The notes under the pieces were generated by a model. That model was not told the origin of the DNA, did no database searches, and worked only from the letters and a program-made list of their open reading frames with translations. Below are positions 15,785-24,241 of a DNA stretch of 34,477 nt, one piece after another. Every line of letters begins with the position of its first letter. Positions within the stretch are counted from its first letter, which is position 1. Both the position numbers and the translations under genes were made by a program. The DNA is taken from NCBI GenBank assembly GCA_964598765.1, contig CAZRCZ010000032.1, positions 1 to 34,477 on the forward strand. The letters run 5' to 3'. The stretch is from CAZRCZ01 sp964598765 (GTDB taxonomy: Bacteria; Sumerlaeota; Sumerlaeia; MVZB01; JAJFLK01).

Positions 15785-16255
15785 TCAGATATTATTCTCA
15801 ATTGCCGCTAGGAATTCATCTGCCGCTTGGAAGAAATCTTCCGTTTCTTTTTCTGTTCCATCGGCAGGATCGTAACGCCAATCCACCGTCCATTCCTTGC
15901 ACGATTTGAAGGATTTATTATTTGAGAGGGCATTTCCTTGGCCGCTGAGTTTGACAAGGTATTGGAGGTTATGACCACTTTTGCCTGTGATCTCGACCTG
16001 TTTTTTGTGTTTTTTGCTCAATCTTGTTTCCAAATCCATTAAAGTCTTCACCCTAAATTTCAGCATTAGGCGCGCTTTGATCGTGCACTCAAGCTGATAA
16101 CCCTTGAGATACATTGCGCCTCGCCAACGGCGGTTGTTTCTTAAAAATGTGGCATCCAGCCCTCGATTCAAAGCGGCCTTTTTCTGTTCACTGATGCCGC
16201 TGTAGAGGAATTTGGCCACCTTCTTATCATCCTTCACGCCCACCGTACGAATCAA
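15785..16255 (-). CDS. HEPN-like domain protein
   Basis: The 156-residue protein has the helical layout of HEPN domains: a helix with RGAMYLKGYQLECTIKARLM (compare the AYxAGYAxECxLKA pattern), then after a lysine-rich loop GHNLQYLVKLSG (the usual HDLexLL segment), and the C-terminal WTVDWRYDPADG with FFQAADEFLAAIE. Many HEPN proteins are RNases or toxins, but the catalytic Rx4-6H motif is not obvious here, so it may be inactive or structural. The TTG start overlaps the trpS stop by 4 bases, implying translational coupling; GTG codons 4 and 6 codons later are alternatives. It is AT-rich, suggesting later acquisition. Its likely partner is the BolA-like gene downstream. Confidence 0.7.
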   Translation of the reverse strand: MIRTVGVKDDKKVAKFLYSGISEQKKAALNRGLDATFLRNNRRWRGAMYLKGYQLECTIKARLMLKFRVKTLMDLETRLSKKHKKQVEITGKSGHNLQYLVKLSGQGNALSNNKSFKSCKEWTVDWRYDPADGTEKETEDFFQAADEFLAAIENNI

Positions 16256-17286
16256 GCGGGCAAATGCAGGGTTTCTCTCACTTCGCGCATTGTTTCACCA
16301 GCAACTTTTTGAGCGTTTGCGGTTCCCGTCTCAAGAACCGATTCGACCGCTTTTTCCTTCGCCTCAAATGCCGCACGACGTTCCCGCATCGGATCGAGCA
16401 GGGAGTTGATCGAATGAGCGAGATTCATTTTGCAATCGGTGCATCCGATTTTTGCCCCTCGGCAATCGGCGGCGATTTGGTCTTTCTGCGACGCCGTGAA
16501 AACTTCGTGATACGAATAGACCGAACAAACTTCCGGATGCCCCGGATCGCTCCGACGAACGCGCGCGGGATCGGTGATCATTGCCTTGACTTTGGCTTTG
16601 ACCGTCCCCGCGTCGTCGGCCAGATAAATGCAGTTGTTGTAAGACTTGCTCATTTTCCGTCCGTCAATTCCCAAAAGCTTGGGAACGCGGGAGAGAAGCG
16701 GTTGCGGTTCGGGAAAAACCTCGCGCCCGCAAAGATGATGAAACCGCCTGACCAGTTCGCGCGAAAGTTCCAAATGCGCGAGCTGATCCTCGCCGACCGG
16801 AACTTTGTGCGCTTTGTAAATCACGATGTCCGCCGTCTGCAAAACCGGATAACCGAGAAAGCCGTGGGTGTTCAGTTCCTTGTCGGCCAATTGCTCCTGT
16901 TGATCCTTGAACGACGGCACGCGCTCCAGCCACGGAATCGGCGTGAACATGCCCAGCAAAAGAGCCATCTCCGCGTGTTCCTTGACTTGCGATTGAATGA
17001 ACATCGCCGAGCGTTCCGGGTCCAGCCCCGCGCCGATCCAATCCAATATCATCTGGCGCGTGAATTGCGGGAGGCGCGAGGAATCGGCGTAATCCGAGGT
17101 CAAAGCGTGCCAATCGGCCACCATGAAAAAACATTCGTATTCGTCCTGAAGTTCGACCCAATTCTGCAGGGCGCCGAGATAATTACCCAAATGCAACGGG
17201 CCGGTCGGGCGATTGCCCGAAAGGACGCGCTGGAGGGTTTTGGATTTTATCGGGGCGGCGACCGCGCCGGAAGACTGAGCGACCAT
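16252..17286 (-). CDS. trpS: Tryptophan--tRNA ligase
   Basis: This class I aminoacyl-tRNA synthetase charges tRNA-Trp. The HIGH-type motif is PLHLGNYLG (residues 30-38) in RVLSGNRPTGPLHLGNYLG, and the KMSKS loop is GRKMSKSYNN near residue 215. TADIVIYKAHKVPVGEDQ is the tryptophan-binding-region signature of bacterial TrpRS. The 344-residue length is typical. The first about 17 residues (polyalanine-like) are not conserved, so initiation slightly downstream is possible, but ATG 17284-17286 has AAGG a few bases upstream. The 3' end overlaps the HEPN-like gene by 4 bases, putting that accessory pair under trpS transcription. Confidence 0.97.
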   Translation of the reverse strand: MVAQSSGAVAAPIKSKTLQRVLSGNRPTGPLHLGNYLGALQNWVELQDEYECFFMVADWHALTSDYADSSRLPQFTRQMILDWIGAGLDPERSAMFIQSQVKEHAEMALLLGMFTPIPWLERVPSFKDQQEQLADKELNTHGFLGYPVLQTADIVIYKAHKVPVGEDQLAHLELSRELVRRFHHLCGREVFPEPQPLLSRVPKLLGIDGRKMSKSYNNCIYLADDAGTVKAKVKAMITDPARVRRSDPGHPEVCSVYSYHEVFTASQKDQIAADCRGAKIGCTDCKMNLAHSINSLLDPMRERRAAFEAKEKAVESVLETGTANAQKVAGETMREVRETLHLPA

Positions 17287-17395
17287 GGGAACCTTGGTGA
17301 AGCAACCGAAGGGACCGCCGGAACCATCCCTTCCCGCGACTCCCTAGAGCGGGATCGTATCAGGAGTCGGTGGGAAACGGAATGAGAAATTGGTT

Positions 17396-20386
17396 TTACA
17401 TCGAAGGGCGGAATCGTCCCCAGACTTCCCAGAGCGCGTGGGTGATCTGGCCGATGGTCGCGACTTCGGCCGTGTTGAGAAGTTCACTGAAGACATTACC
17501 ATCGCCTGAGGCGATTTCTTGAAGGCGACACAGAGCGGCGTCGGCTTCGGTCTGATGTTTTCTTTTGAATTCGCGGGTGCGGGTGATCTGGCGGCGTTTT
17601 TCGGACATCGGAATCTGAACCAACGCGCCACGCGGACGCTCTTTTTCACCAAATTTAAGATAATTAACCCCGACGATGGTTCGCTTTCCCTCGCCTCGCG
17701 CGCGTTGCTCCTTCTGGACTTCCTCTTGAATCACCGTGCGAAAGTATTCGTTCTCGATGGCGGGAATCACGCCGCCCTGCTCATCTATCTCGCGGAAGAT
17801 TCGATGAACGGCGCGTTCGACTTCGTCCTCCAAATAAGAAAGTCCGTAGGCCCCTTGATTAAGATTTTCTATAAATCGGAAATCGCCGCTTTCGAGCAAC
17901 GGGATCTGTTGGCATCCCATCGCCAGAATCACGTCGTCCTCTTCGGGAGTCGAGTAAGTCTCCTTGTAGGAATTGGTGTGAAGCGAATTGGTATTGTTGT
18001 GGAGCGCGTGTTCGGCTTGAAGCGTGACGCGGGCGAGATTATGAAGCGGCTCGACGTCCTGCAGGGCGCGTCCGGAAGTTTGGCTGTGGAATTTCAGCCG
18101 CGCGCCCGCACCCTTGACGCCGAAGTAGCGATCCATGCCCACGGCCCAAGTTCGGCGAGCGACTCGCCCCAGCACGTTGAATTCCACCTCCGAGCCGAAG
18201 GTAAAGAAAAACGAAAAATGGCGGGTAAACTCTTCGGGTGAAATGCCGCGCCTGCGGAGAACCTCGACGTAGGTGAATCCGTTGGCGAGCGTGAAGGCCA
18301 GTTCCTGAATCGGATTGGCTCCGGCCTCGCCGATGTGATAGCCGGAGATCGAGATCGGATACCAAAGAGGAACCTCCTTCATCGTATATTCGATCATGTC
18401 GCCGATGAGACGGAGCGACGGTTCGAGAGGGAAAATCGCCTCGTTTTGCGCCTGAATTTCCTTCAGGATGTCGGTCTGGATCGTGCCGCGAAGCTTCTTG
18501 AGGTCAAATCCGCGCCGCTTGGCCGCCGCCAGATAAAGCGCGAGGACCGTCGGCGCGGGACCGCTCATCGTGAGCGAAACCGAACCTTCCTCCAAATTGA
18601 AACCCTTGTAGAGGCGAGCCATGTCCTCGATGGTGTCCACCGCGACGCCCCCTTCGCCGACTTTGGCTTCGGCGCCCGGTTCGTCGGAATCCAGACCGTA
18701 AAGCGTCAGCGAATCGAAGGCGGTCGAAAGTCGCGGCGCGCCGCCGCGCTTGGAAAGAAGATGGAATCGCGCGTTGGTTGTTTCGGGGAGGCCGAGACCG
18801 GCGAACATCCGAATCGGGTCTTGATCGGCGCGGCGGTGCGTGAATGCCCCTTCGGTGAAGGGAAACACGCCGGGGATGTTCTGCATGTAAAAATAGGAAA
18901 CGATCTGTTCGAGATCAGCGTTGCGCGGCGGAAGTCCGAGCGCGGGAACCCAAATGTCGCAAGTGGTTCGGCGTGCAACAGGAATGTTCCGTCCGAGATG
19001 ATCCATCCGATAGAGAACGCCGTCTTTTTCGGTCGTGTCTTGGCGGTCGCCGTCGAAGCCGTGGGATTCCCATAGTTCCGCGAATCGCTCTTTGTAGTTC
19101 TTCGCTTTTTCAGGATCGCCTTGAGCTTCGCGGATTTCGCGCTCCGTCTCGGCGTAATACGCTTCGTGCGAATCCACGACGCCGCCGAGATAATCGCCGC
19201 GCGTCAAACCTTCCTTGTGTCCAAGCATGAGGGAGGAAACGTCCTCCAGTTTCCCCACTTCGGGATTCGCCTTCGTTTTAATGCCGGATTTTTCACAGAT
19301 TGTTTCAAAGAGTCGCGTCAATCCGGGATCGCCGTGATCTTTGGCTTCGGTCAGAATCAGCGTTTGATCGTCGCCCAGAAATCGGCGGACGCGGCGTCCC
19401 TTGGCCTCGGCCTGCGGATAGTCGCGCTTGTTCATCACGACGATTTCGGAACGGCTCAGCAACGCTTCCTTTTCAAGCTGAACGTCCGTTCCATATTCCG
19501 GAGTCATACAAAAGATGGAGTGGTCCGCGAATGGAGCGACGCCGAGATCGTTTTGACCGAGGCCGACCGACTCGATGAGAATGAGATCGAAAGGCTCCTT
19601 ACGGATCGTTGCAAGGATGGCGGGAAGTTTTTTCTTGAGCGATTCGCCGGGCGCGAGCGGAACGGAGCGCAGAAAGACTCGCGGCGAATAACAATGAAGC
19701 ATCCGCAAACGATCCCCCAGCGTCGGGTCAACGGCGATGACGGCGATTTTCCCATCGGTAGAGCGAAGAAAACGAAAGATCAATTCGTCCACGATGGTGC
19801 TTTTGCCCGCGCCGCCGCGTCCGTTCAAGCCCCAAACGGGGATCGCGGATTTGAGATTTCGGATAGTTGTCTGTTGACGGTAACCGTTGACGGAGTGTTC
19901 GATGGTAGAAATTTGTTGAGCCAGAGCGACAAAGTTGGATCCATTGACGGATCCCTTCTTGCCGTTGTTCCGTGACCGCGAGGAAAGCGCCTCGGCTCGC
20001 CGGATCATATCCCGGCAGGCTTCGTGAAGATCGAGCGGCGGACGATAAACCTTGGCGACTCCGGAGCGTTCAAGAGGCGCGACCTCGTTTGCGAGGATCG
20101 TTCCCCCGCCGCCGCAAAAAAGCGGAACGCGCGGGATTTCCTGTCGCTTCTGCTCTTTCAAAACTTCGCGCAGAAAGCTGATGTGGCCTCCGTTGTAGGA
20201 GGATATCGCAATCGCCGAGGCATCCTCTTCGACCGCCGCCTTGACGATTTGATAGGGAGATTTGTTGAAGCCGATATAAACCGCTTCAACCCCTTCGCGC
20301 CGCAGAATGCGCGTGATCGCGCAAACGGCGACGTCGTGACCGTCGCAGATCGGAGTGGCAAGGACAAATCGCAGGGGGCGTTTCAT
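17396..20386 (-). CDS. icmF: Fused B12-dependent acyl-CoA mutase (IcmF-type)
   Basis: The 996-residue protein fuses three modules: a B12-binding domain (residues 1-135; CDGHDVAV with the cobalt-ligand His, later LFCGGGG), a MeaB-like GTPase chaperone (about 185-430; P-loop GLNGRGGAGKST, ESVGLGQND, and NKRD specificity motif) and the radical mutase barrel (about 470-996; FPFTEGAF, RMFAGLGLPETTNARFHLL, STAFDSLTLYG, HSQTSGRAL, NSLHTN). This order is specific to IcmF, which interconverts isobutyryl- and n-butyryl-CoA or related acyl-CoAs. The C-terminal part (CQQIPLLESGDFRFIENLNQ) looks divergent, so the substrate may differ. Its ATG overlaps the carbamoyltransferase stop by one base; a longer frame to 20578 is only a shadow of that gene. 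Confidence 0.92.
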   Translation of the reverse strand: MKRPLRFVLATPICDGHDVAVCAITRILRREGVEAVYIGFNKSPYQIVKAAVEEDASAIAISSYNGGHISFLREVLKEQKRQEIPRVPLFCGGGGTILANEVAPLERSGVAKVYRPPLDLHEACRDMIRRAEALSSRSRNNGKKGSVNGSNFVALAQQISTIEHSVNGYRQQTTIRNLKSAIPVWGLNGRGGAGKSTIVDELIFRFLRSTDGKIAVIAVDPTLGDRLRMLHCYSPRVFLRSVPLAPGESLKKKLPAILATIRKEPFDLILIESVGLGQNDLGVAPFADHSIFCMTPEYGTDVQLEKEALLSRSEIVVMNKRDYPQAEAKGRRVRRFLGDDQTLILTEAKDHGDPGLTRLFETICEKSGIKTKANPEVGKLEDVSSLMLGHKEGLTRGDYLGGVVDSHEAYYAETEREIREAQGDPEKAKNYKERFAELWESHGFDGDRQDTTEKDGVLYRMDHLGRNIPVARRTTCDIWVPALGLPPRNADLEQIVSYFYMQNIPGVFPFTEGAFTHRRADQDPIRMFAGLGLPETTNARFHLLSKRGGAPRLSTAFDSLTLYGLDSDEPGAEAKVGEGGVAVDTIEDMARLYKGFNLEEGSVSLTMSGPAPTVLALYLAAAKRRGFDLKKLRGTIQTDILKEIQAQNEAIFPLEPSLRLIGDMIEYTMKEVPLWYPISISGYHIGEAGANPIQELAFTLANGFTYVEVLRRRGISPEEFTRHFSFFFTFGSEVEFNVLGRVARRTWAVGMDRYFGVKGAGARLKFHSQTSGRALQDVEPLHNLARVTLQAEHALHNNTNSLHTNSYKETYSTPEEDDVILAMGCQQIPLLESGDFRFIENLNQGAYGLSYLEDEVERAVHRIFREIDEQGGVIPAIENEYFRTVIQEEVQKEQRARGEGKRTIVGVNYLKFGEKERPRGALVQIPMSEKRRQITRTREFKRKHQTEADAALCRLQEIASGDGNVFSELLNTAEVATIGQITHALWEVWGRFRPSM

Positions 20387-22203
20387 CAGTCGAGCTTGAA
20401 CTTCGCCTTGTATTCTTCCGCCCCCGGGAGCGGCGGCTGTTCTTCCTTGAGGAATACTTGATGACCCAGAACGAGCGCGTCCATGTCGGTGAACATGAAG
20501 CAACGATACGCCTCCTCCGGTCTGCAGACAATTGGTTCGCCGCGAATGTTGAACGACGTGTTCACAATCACCGGGCATCCGGTTTTCTCATAAAACGCCT
20601 TCATCACGTCGTAGTAGATGCCGTGGCGCTCGCGATCCACGGTCTGGACCCGCGCCGAATAATCCACGTGCGTGATCGCCGGAACGACCGAGCGCAACTC
20701 TTTGAGGCGATCAATGCCCTTCAATTTGGAACCGTTCGTGTTGAGGCGTTTATCTTCCCGAACCGGCGCGACGACGAGCATGTAGGGGGATTCGCAATCC
20801 AAATCGAAATACTCGGAGACATGCTCGGCCAGGACGCACGGCGCGAAGGGACGGAACGATTCGCGGAATTTGATTTTGACGTTCATCTGGCTCTGCATTT
20901 TTGAGCTTCGCGCGTCGCCGATGATCGAACGCGCGCCCAATGCGCGGGGACCAAATTCCATCCGACCATTGAACCAACCGATGACTTTTTCTCGGGCGAT
21001 CAAATCGGCCACGACGCCCGGGAGCGTCGCGTCGTCGTAAACGTGACATTTCGCCTTGAACGGTTCGACGGACTTAATAATGTCCTCGTCGGTGAATGCC
21101 GGACCGAGCAACGATCCCTTCATCGCATCATGCGGGTTGACGTTGCGCGGTTTGCGGTAAAACCGATGCCAAATTTCCAACGCCGCGCCGAGCGATCCTC
21201 CGGCGTCTCCGGCGGCGGGTTGAATCCAGACGCGGTCGAAAATCTTTTCGCGCAAAATTTTCCCGTTCCCGACGCAATTCAGCGCGACGCCGCCGGCAAG
21301 GCAAAGATTTGGCAATCCGGTCGCCTCACGGGCGTGACGCGCCAGCTTGAGCATCACTTCCTCGGTTACTTCTTGGACCGACGCCGCCAAATCCATCTCG
21401 CGTTTGGTGAGCGGCGTCTCCGCCTTGCGCGCCGGACCGTCAAAAAGCCGCTCAAATGGAGTCGAAGTCATCGTCGCTCCGCGCGTGTAGTGAAAGTAAT
21501 CCATATTGAGCCGAAACGCGCCGTCGGGAGCAACCTCGATCAGGTTGTCGAGAATTTTTTGTTTCCAGACCGGTTCGCCGTAGGGCGCAAGTCCCATCAG
21601 TTTGTATTCGCCGCTGTTGACCTTGAATCCGCAAAAATAGGTGAACGCCGAGTAGAGCAACCCGAGCGAATGGGGGAACCGGATTTCCTGAAGGATTTCA
21701 ATGTCGTTCCCGCGACCGGCGGCCACCGTTGTCGTCGCCCATTCTCCGACGCCGTCAATCGTCAAGACGGCGGCGGACTCGAAAGGCGAAGGATAAAACG
21801 CGCTGGCGGCGTGCGAGCGATGATGCTCGGTGAAAAGAAGTTTGCCTTTCCAATCTTCGCCCATCTCTTCGCGGATCTCTTTTGCGATTCTAAGTCGCTG
21901 GGATGCCCAAAGCGGAATCCCGCGTAGGAAATGTCCGAGTCCGCGCGGCGCGGTGATGAGAAAAGTTTCAAGAATGCGGTCGAATTTCAAGAGCGGCTTT
22001 TCGTAGAAAACGACGGCGTCAACCTGCGACGGCTTCAATCCGGCCTGCGCGAGACAATAATCCACCGAATGGCGCGGAAACCGCTCGTCGTGCTTGACGC
22101 GGGAGAAACGCTCCTCCTGAGCGGCGGCGGCGATGTTGCCGTCCACGACCAACGCCGCCGCGCTGTCGTGGTAATAAGCGGAAATCCCAAGGATTGAGGT
22201 CAT
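20386..22203 (-). CDS. NodU/CmcH-family O-carbamoyltransferase
   Basis: A 605-residue carbamoyltransferase that moves the carbamoyl group from carbamoyl phosphate, via carbamoyl-adenylate, to a hydroxyl of a sugar or natural product. The N-terminus ILGISAYYHDSAAALVVDG is the ASKHA/Kae1-like nucleotide fold, HHRSHAASAFYPSPFE carries metal-binding His residues, and the C-terminal domain has FGPRALGARSIIGDAR and VNTSFNIRGEPIV, all typical. It lies 3 bases downstream of a DUF5989 gene and 1-base-overlaps icmF. SxtJ, DUF5989 and carbamoyltransferase co-occur in many genomes, including saxitoxin clusters, which suggests a membrane-associated carbamoylation unit. The acceptor is unknown. Confidence 0.95.
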   Translation of the reverse strand: MTSILGISAYYHDSAAALVVDGNIAAAAQEERFSRVKHDERFPRHSVDYCLAQAGLKPSQVDAVVFYEKPLLKFDRILETFLITAPRGLGHFLRGIPLWASQRLRIAKEIREEMGEDWKGKLLFTEHHRSHAASAFYPSPFESAAVLTIDGVGEWATTTVAAGRGNDIEILQEIRFPHSLGLLYSAFTYFCGFKVNSGEYKLMGLAPYGEPVWKQKILDNLIEVAPDGAFRLNMDYFHYTRGATMTSTPFERLFDGPARKAETPLTKREMDLAASVQEVTEEVMLKLARHAREATGLPNLCLAGGVALNCVGNGKILREKIFDRVWIQPAAGDAGGSLGAALEIWHRFYRKPRNVNPHDAMKGSLLGPAFTDEDIIKSVEPFKAKCHVYDDATLPGVVADLIAREKVIGWFNGRMEFGPRALGARSIIGDARSSKMQSQMNVKIKFRESFRPFAPCVLAEHVSEYFDLDCESPYMLVVAPVREDKRLNTNGSKLKGIDRLKELRSVVPAITHVDYSARVQTVDRERHGIYYDVMKAFYEKTGCPVIVNTSFNIRGEPIVCRPEEAYRCFMFTDMDALVLGHQVFLKEEQPPLPGAEEYKAKFKLD

Positions 22204-22206
22204 GAA

Positions 22207-22410
22207 TTACAAAATCGAGTAAATGAACGGCGCGACCGGGGACGATCCAAGGATGAACAATGTTCCGAGGATGACCACCATTACGATCATCGGAATCAGC
22301 CACCATTTTTTGTTTTCGCGCAGGAAAAGGAAAAATTCCGCGATAATGGACATGGATTCCTCTGGAGGCAATTCCTCTTGCGGCGATTGGGACATGATTG
22401 GGTTTTCCAT
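22207..22410 (-). CDS. DUF5989 small membrane protein, copy B
   Basis: The 67-residue protein has an acidic cytoplasmic start (SQSPQEELPPEESMS), the family core FLFLRENKKWWLIPMIVMVV (basic-aromatic patch running into the single membrane helix) and a short periplasmic tail SSPVAPFIYSIL. It is almost identical to the gene just upstream. AGGAAAGG lies shortly before the chosen ATG (22408-22410); a longer frame to 22524 overlaps the sister gene and is spurious. Members are found beside carbamoyltransferase and SxtJ genes and may anchor or regulate them; no biochemical role is established to my knowledge. Confidence 0.88.
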   Translation of the reverse strand: MENPIMSQSPQEELPPEESMSIIAEFFLFLRENKKWWLIPMIVMVVILGTLFILGSSPVAPFIYSIL

Positions 22411-22424
22411 GATCTTTACCTTTC

Positions 22425-22628
22425 CTAAAAGAGTGTGTAAATAAACGGCGCGACGGGCGACGATCCGAGGACGAACAACGCGCCGAGGATGACCACCATC
22501 ACGATCATTGGAATCAGCCACCATTTCTTATTCTCGCGCAAAAACAGAAGAAATTCCGCGAAGATTGACATGGATTCCTCCGGCGGAAGTTCTTCTTGTG
22601 GGGATTGGGGAGCGGGTTCGTTGCTCAT
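22425..22628 (-). CDS. DUF5989 small membrane protein, copy A
   Basis: The first of two tandem DUF5989 genes, 67 residues from the ATG at 22626-22628, or 69 from the ATG at 22632-22634. I prefer the inner ATG because GAGGT lies 6 bases before it but touches the outer one. The core FLLFLRENKKWWLIPMIVM and tail SSPVAPFIYTLF match copy B with only a few changes, so this is a recent duplication. One membrane helix follows the lysine-tryptophan patch. It sits 3-9 bases after the SxtJ-like gene and 14 bases before copy B. Confidence 0.88.
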   Translation of the reverse strand: MSNEPAPQSPQEELPPEESMSIFAEFLLFLRENKKWWLIPMIVMVVILGALFVLGSSPVAPFIYTLF

Positions 22629-22637
22629 GTTCATACC

Positions 22638-23081
22638 TCAAAACAACCGATAATATCGCTTCGGCTCGTTGCGTCCCGAATGGGGATGCCACGCCGGAGG
22701 GGGTCCCGATTTGAAGGATTGCTCCAAAGGGTCTTTTCCCAAGAGCCGCATGATCCATCCCATCGGCGTCACCCCGACGTAGAAGATGATTGTAAGCCCA
22801 ACGCGGCTGATAAGCCAACCGACAATTGCAAAAACACGCATTAGACCGAGATAAACCCGCGAGTCGAGTCCGGGTATCAGCAAGGCGACGGCCAATGCAA
22901 TGCCGACGACCACGAATCCCTCGAAGGTCTCAATGCGGGCTTTGCCGCGAACGTAAGCAAGCCCTCCCAAAAGGATCAGTCCTCCTCCCCAAATCAGCGC
23001 CGCCCAAAGACATTGCTTCCGCGTCGCCTTCTTGGGCAGATGCGCCCAAACGTAGTCCCGTAAGTATTCGATGATTCCCAT
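22638..23081 (-). CDS. SxtJ-family membrane protein
   Basis: The 147-residue protein has about three to four hydrophobic segments (WAALIWGGGLILLGGLAYV, FEGFVVVGIALAVALLIPG, then VFAIVGWLISRVGLTIIFY) and the family's terminal signature VTPMGWIMRLLGKDPL followed by a short Lys/Pro/Trp tail. SxtJ is known from saxitoxin clusters and, more widely, from clusters with carbamoyltransferases and DUF5989 proteins, as here. Its job is not established. It is the first gene of the set SxtJ, DUF5989 x2, carbamoyltransferase, icmF, and the promoter probably lies in 23082-23213. Confidence 0.85.
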   Translation of the reverse strand: MGIIEYLRDYVWAHLPKKATRKQCLWAALIWGGGLILLGGLAYVRGKARIETFEGFVVVGIALAVALLIPGLDSRVYLGLMRVFAIVGWLISRVGLTIIFYVGVTPMGWIMRLLGKDPLEQSFKSGPPPAWHPHSGRNEPKRYYRLF

Positions 23082-23098
23082 TCGTTCTCTTGTTTCGT

Positions 23099-23182
23099 GC
23101 TCTTGCTCTCAGTTCCTGTTCAACGTTCTTTCGAAGAGGTTGAAGATAAGATTAAGAGCAAGAGCAAGAGCAAGAGCAAGAG
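23099..23182. repeat. AAGAGC hexanucleotide repeat with inverted partner
   Basis: Four tandem AAGAGC units plus a partial one occupy 23154-23182. GCTCTTGCTCT at 23099-23109 is the exact inverse of AGAGCAAGAGC at 23155-23165, so a long-loop hairpin can form upstream of the SxtJ gene. Units of the same hexamer recur at 33490-33510. Confidence 0.65.
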
Positions 23183-23213
23183 AGATTTAATCGGCCCGGG
23201 GAGGGGGGAGGCG

Positions 23214-24239
23214 TCAAACGGTGATTTTCCGCATGGCTTCGACTGCTTTTTCGACGTCGGCGCGGCTCACGTCGCAATGAGTGACCATCCGAACGAGATC
23301 CATATCCACGGGAATTGCCAAAACTCCCTCGGCGGCAAGTCGGCCAAGGAAGGCGTAGCTGTTCATTCCCGTTCCCGTCACGTCGAAGATCACGATGTTG
23401 GTGACAACCTTGGCGGGATTGATATTGACGCCGCGCAATTCCGTCAGCCGTTCGGCCAACCACCGCGCGTTTTCGTGGTCCTCGTGAAGTCCCGCAGGGG
23501 AATCCTCCAGCGCGACCAATCCCGCCGCCGCCAGAATTCCGGCTTGCCTCATCCCGCCGCCCAACATCTTGCGGACACGGCGCGCGCGCTCGATGAAATC
23601 CTTGGAGCCGAGGACGAGCGAGCCGACCGGCGCTCCGAGTCCCTTGGAAAGGCAAAACCCGACGGAATCAAACCCGCGCGTGATTTCCGCTACGGAAGCC
23701 CTCAGCGCGACGGCGGCGTTGAATATCCGCGCCCCGTCCAGATGAACCGGTAATCCTCGCTCGTGGGCGCGATCGCAAATCGCGCGGCTGAGTTCGGTTG
23801 GATAAATCGTCCCGCCGGCCATGTTGTGCGTATTTTCGAGACAGATCAGTCCCGTCTGCGCGTGATAGTCCACCTTGGGCGCAATGGCGCGTTCGATGTT
23901 CTCCCACGACAGAATGCCGTCCTCGCCGTCCACGACGCGCGGCAAGGTTCCCGCCACCGCCGACATCGAACCCATCTCATAATTGTAAATGTGCGAGTGA
24001 CCTTCGCAAATGACCTCGTGTCCCGGTCGCGCGTGGCAAGCAATGGCTATCAGGTTGCCCATCGAACCCGACGGAACGAACAGCGCCCCCTCGCGTTCAA
24101 ACAATTGCGCCGCCTTGATTTGGAGGCGGTTAACCGTCGGATCTTCGCGAAAAACATCATCCCCTACTTCGGCCTCCGCCATGGCCCTGCGCATCTTTGC
24201 GTTGGGTTTGGTGACGGTGTCGCTTCTGAGATCAATCAT
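23214..24239 (-). CDS. Low-specificity threonine aldolase (GLY1/LtaE-like)
   Basis: A PLP-dependent enzyme that splits L-threonine or allo-threonine into glycine and acetaldehyde. The 341-residue sequence begins MIDLRSDTVTKPNAKMRRAM, the family's hallmark, followed by EVGDDVFREDPTVNRLQ, FVPSGSMGNLIAI, HLDGARIFNAAVAL and the PLP lysine in FCLSKGLGAPVGS. Length and motifs match fold-type I threonine aldolases. It is 2 bases downstream of the GT39-like gene, so the two are probably co-transcribed despite unrelated functions. Stereospecificity cannot be read from sequence. Confidence 0.94.
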   Translation of the reverse strand: MIDLRSDTVTKPNAKMRRAMAEAEVGDDVFREDPTVNRLQIKAAQLFEREGALFVPSGSMGNLIAIACHARPGHEVICEGHSHIYNYEMGSMSAVAGTLPRVVDGEDGILSWENIERAIAPKVDYHAQTGLICLENTHNMAGGTIYPTELSRAICDRAHERGLPVHLDGARIFNAAVALRASVAEITRGFDSVGFCLSKGLGAPVGSLVLGSKDFIERARRVRKMLGGGMRQAGILAAAGLVALEDSPAGLHEDHENARWLAERLTELRGVNINPAKVVTNIVIFDVTGTGMNSYAFLGRLAAEGVLAIPVDMDLVRMVTHCDVSRADVEKAVEAMRKITV

Positions 24240-24241
24240 TT

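Noticed and set aside
16264..17385. 373-codon plus-strand frame opposite trpS
   Set aside because: Antisense shadow of trpS, which has HIGH and KMSKS motifs.
20387..20578. 64-residue N-terminal extension of icmF
   Set aside because: It lies wholly inside the carbamoyltransferase gene in another frame, and the B12 domain starts right at the ATG at 20384-20386.
23154..23182. AAGAGC array as a CRISPR
   Set aside because: Six-base unit with no spacers; it is a simple tandem repeat.
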